From: Cyanobacteriota bacterium | GTDB taxonomy: Bacteria > Cyanobacteriota > Cyanobacteriia > Phormidesmidales > Phormidesmidaceae | Assembly (NCBI GenBank): GCA_027483425.1 | Contig: JAIXUR010000179.1 | Coordinates: forward strand, 1-6,708 | Direction: 5' to 3' | DNA: 6,708 nt | Shown: piece by piece, positions 6,703 to 6,708 of the stretch | Numbering within the stretch: position 1 is the stretch's first letter | Layout of the letters: each line of letters begins with the position of its first letter | Notes under the pieces: model-generated | Seen by the model: only the letters and a program-made list of their open reading frames with translations | Told to the model about the DNA's origin: nothing | The model's database searches: none | Made by a program: the position numbers and the translations under genes

Positions 6703-6708
6703 ATTGCC

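Larger units (their letters stand above)
6335..6708. other. Gene-free region upstream of the small-gene operon, occupied by two foldback elements
   Basis: No protein gene is supported in these 374 bases. A GTG-initiated frame (6500-6703) is open, but it runs across and ends in the terminal repeat of the right-hand element, so it looks accidental. The stretch contains about 44 bases next to the 89-residue gene, a nested inverted-repeat element (6379-6489), a 77-base spacer, and a MITE-like element (6567-6702). The promoter of the minus-strand operon should lie here. Reading the minus strand, TACAAC and TAATCA are 18 bases apart upstream of the 89-residue gene, a poor sigma-70 match. Confidence 0.5.

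Noticed and set aside
6500..6703. Plus-strand GTG-started frame of 67 codons
   Set aside because: It crosses the spacer and the entire MITE-like element and stops in its terminal repeat. It has no ribosome site and is best explained as chance.

Overview
The window looks like chromosomal DNA of a cyanobacterium. The palindrome GCGATCGC (HIP1), a hallmark of many cyanobacterial genomes, occurs seven times in 6.7 kb (positions 29, 556, 2158, 3653, 4150, 4598 and 5758). The truncated gene at the left edge also resembles a small protein family I know only from cyanobacteria. Most of the coding DNA is GC-rich, but the right-hand ~650 bases are clearly more AT-rich. I cannot name the species; a filamentous, GC-rich lineage of the Leptolyngbya type is a guess.

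Layout. (1) 1-193, minus strand: the first 64 codons of a small protein of the Asr1405/Asl0597 type, running off the window. (2) 194-564: a divergent intergenic region with a short direct repeat and an interrupted, gene-like reading frame of about 90 codons. (3) 565-4791, plus strand: one very large gene for a 1408-residue SNF2-family ATPase. Its helicase motifs are intact, and it has a long N-terminal part that looks like a winged-helix segment followed by helical repeats. (4) 4792-4925: a short gap between convergent genes. (5) 6334 down to 4926, minus strand: a probable two-gene operon. An AT-rich 89-residue hypothetical gene comes first, then, 17 bases later, a 373-residue protein with a conserved N-terminal domain, a proline-rich linker and a coiled-coil C-terminal part. 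(6) 6335-6708: no gene. This stretch holds two separate foldback elements. The one at 6567-6702 has 16-bp terminal inverted repeats and a TTA duplication, and looks like a miniature inverted-repeat transposable element (MITE) of IS5/IS1031 type. The one at 6379-6489 has 20-bp arms and nested internal pairing.

How the parts may work together. SNF2 ATPases use ATP to move along double-stranded DNA and displace or remodel bound proteins. From memory, relatives of the 373-residue protein occur in several bacterial phyla, often near SWIM zinc-finger proteins and SNF2 helicases, so the convergent pair here may be a functional module. That is inference: no SWIM protein is visible in the window, and the function of the 89/373-residue pair is unknown. 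I found no tRNA, rRNA, CRISPR array or intact transposase gene.
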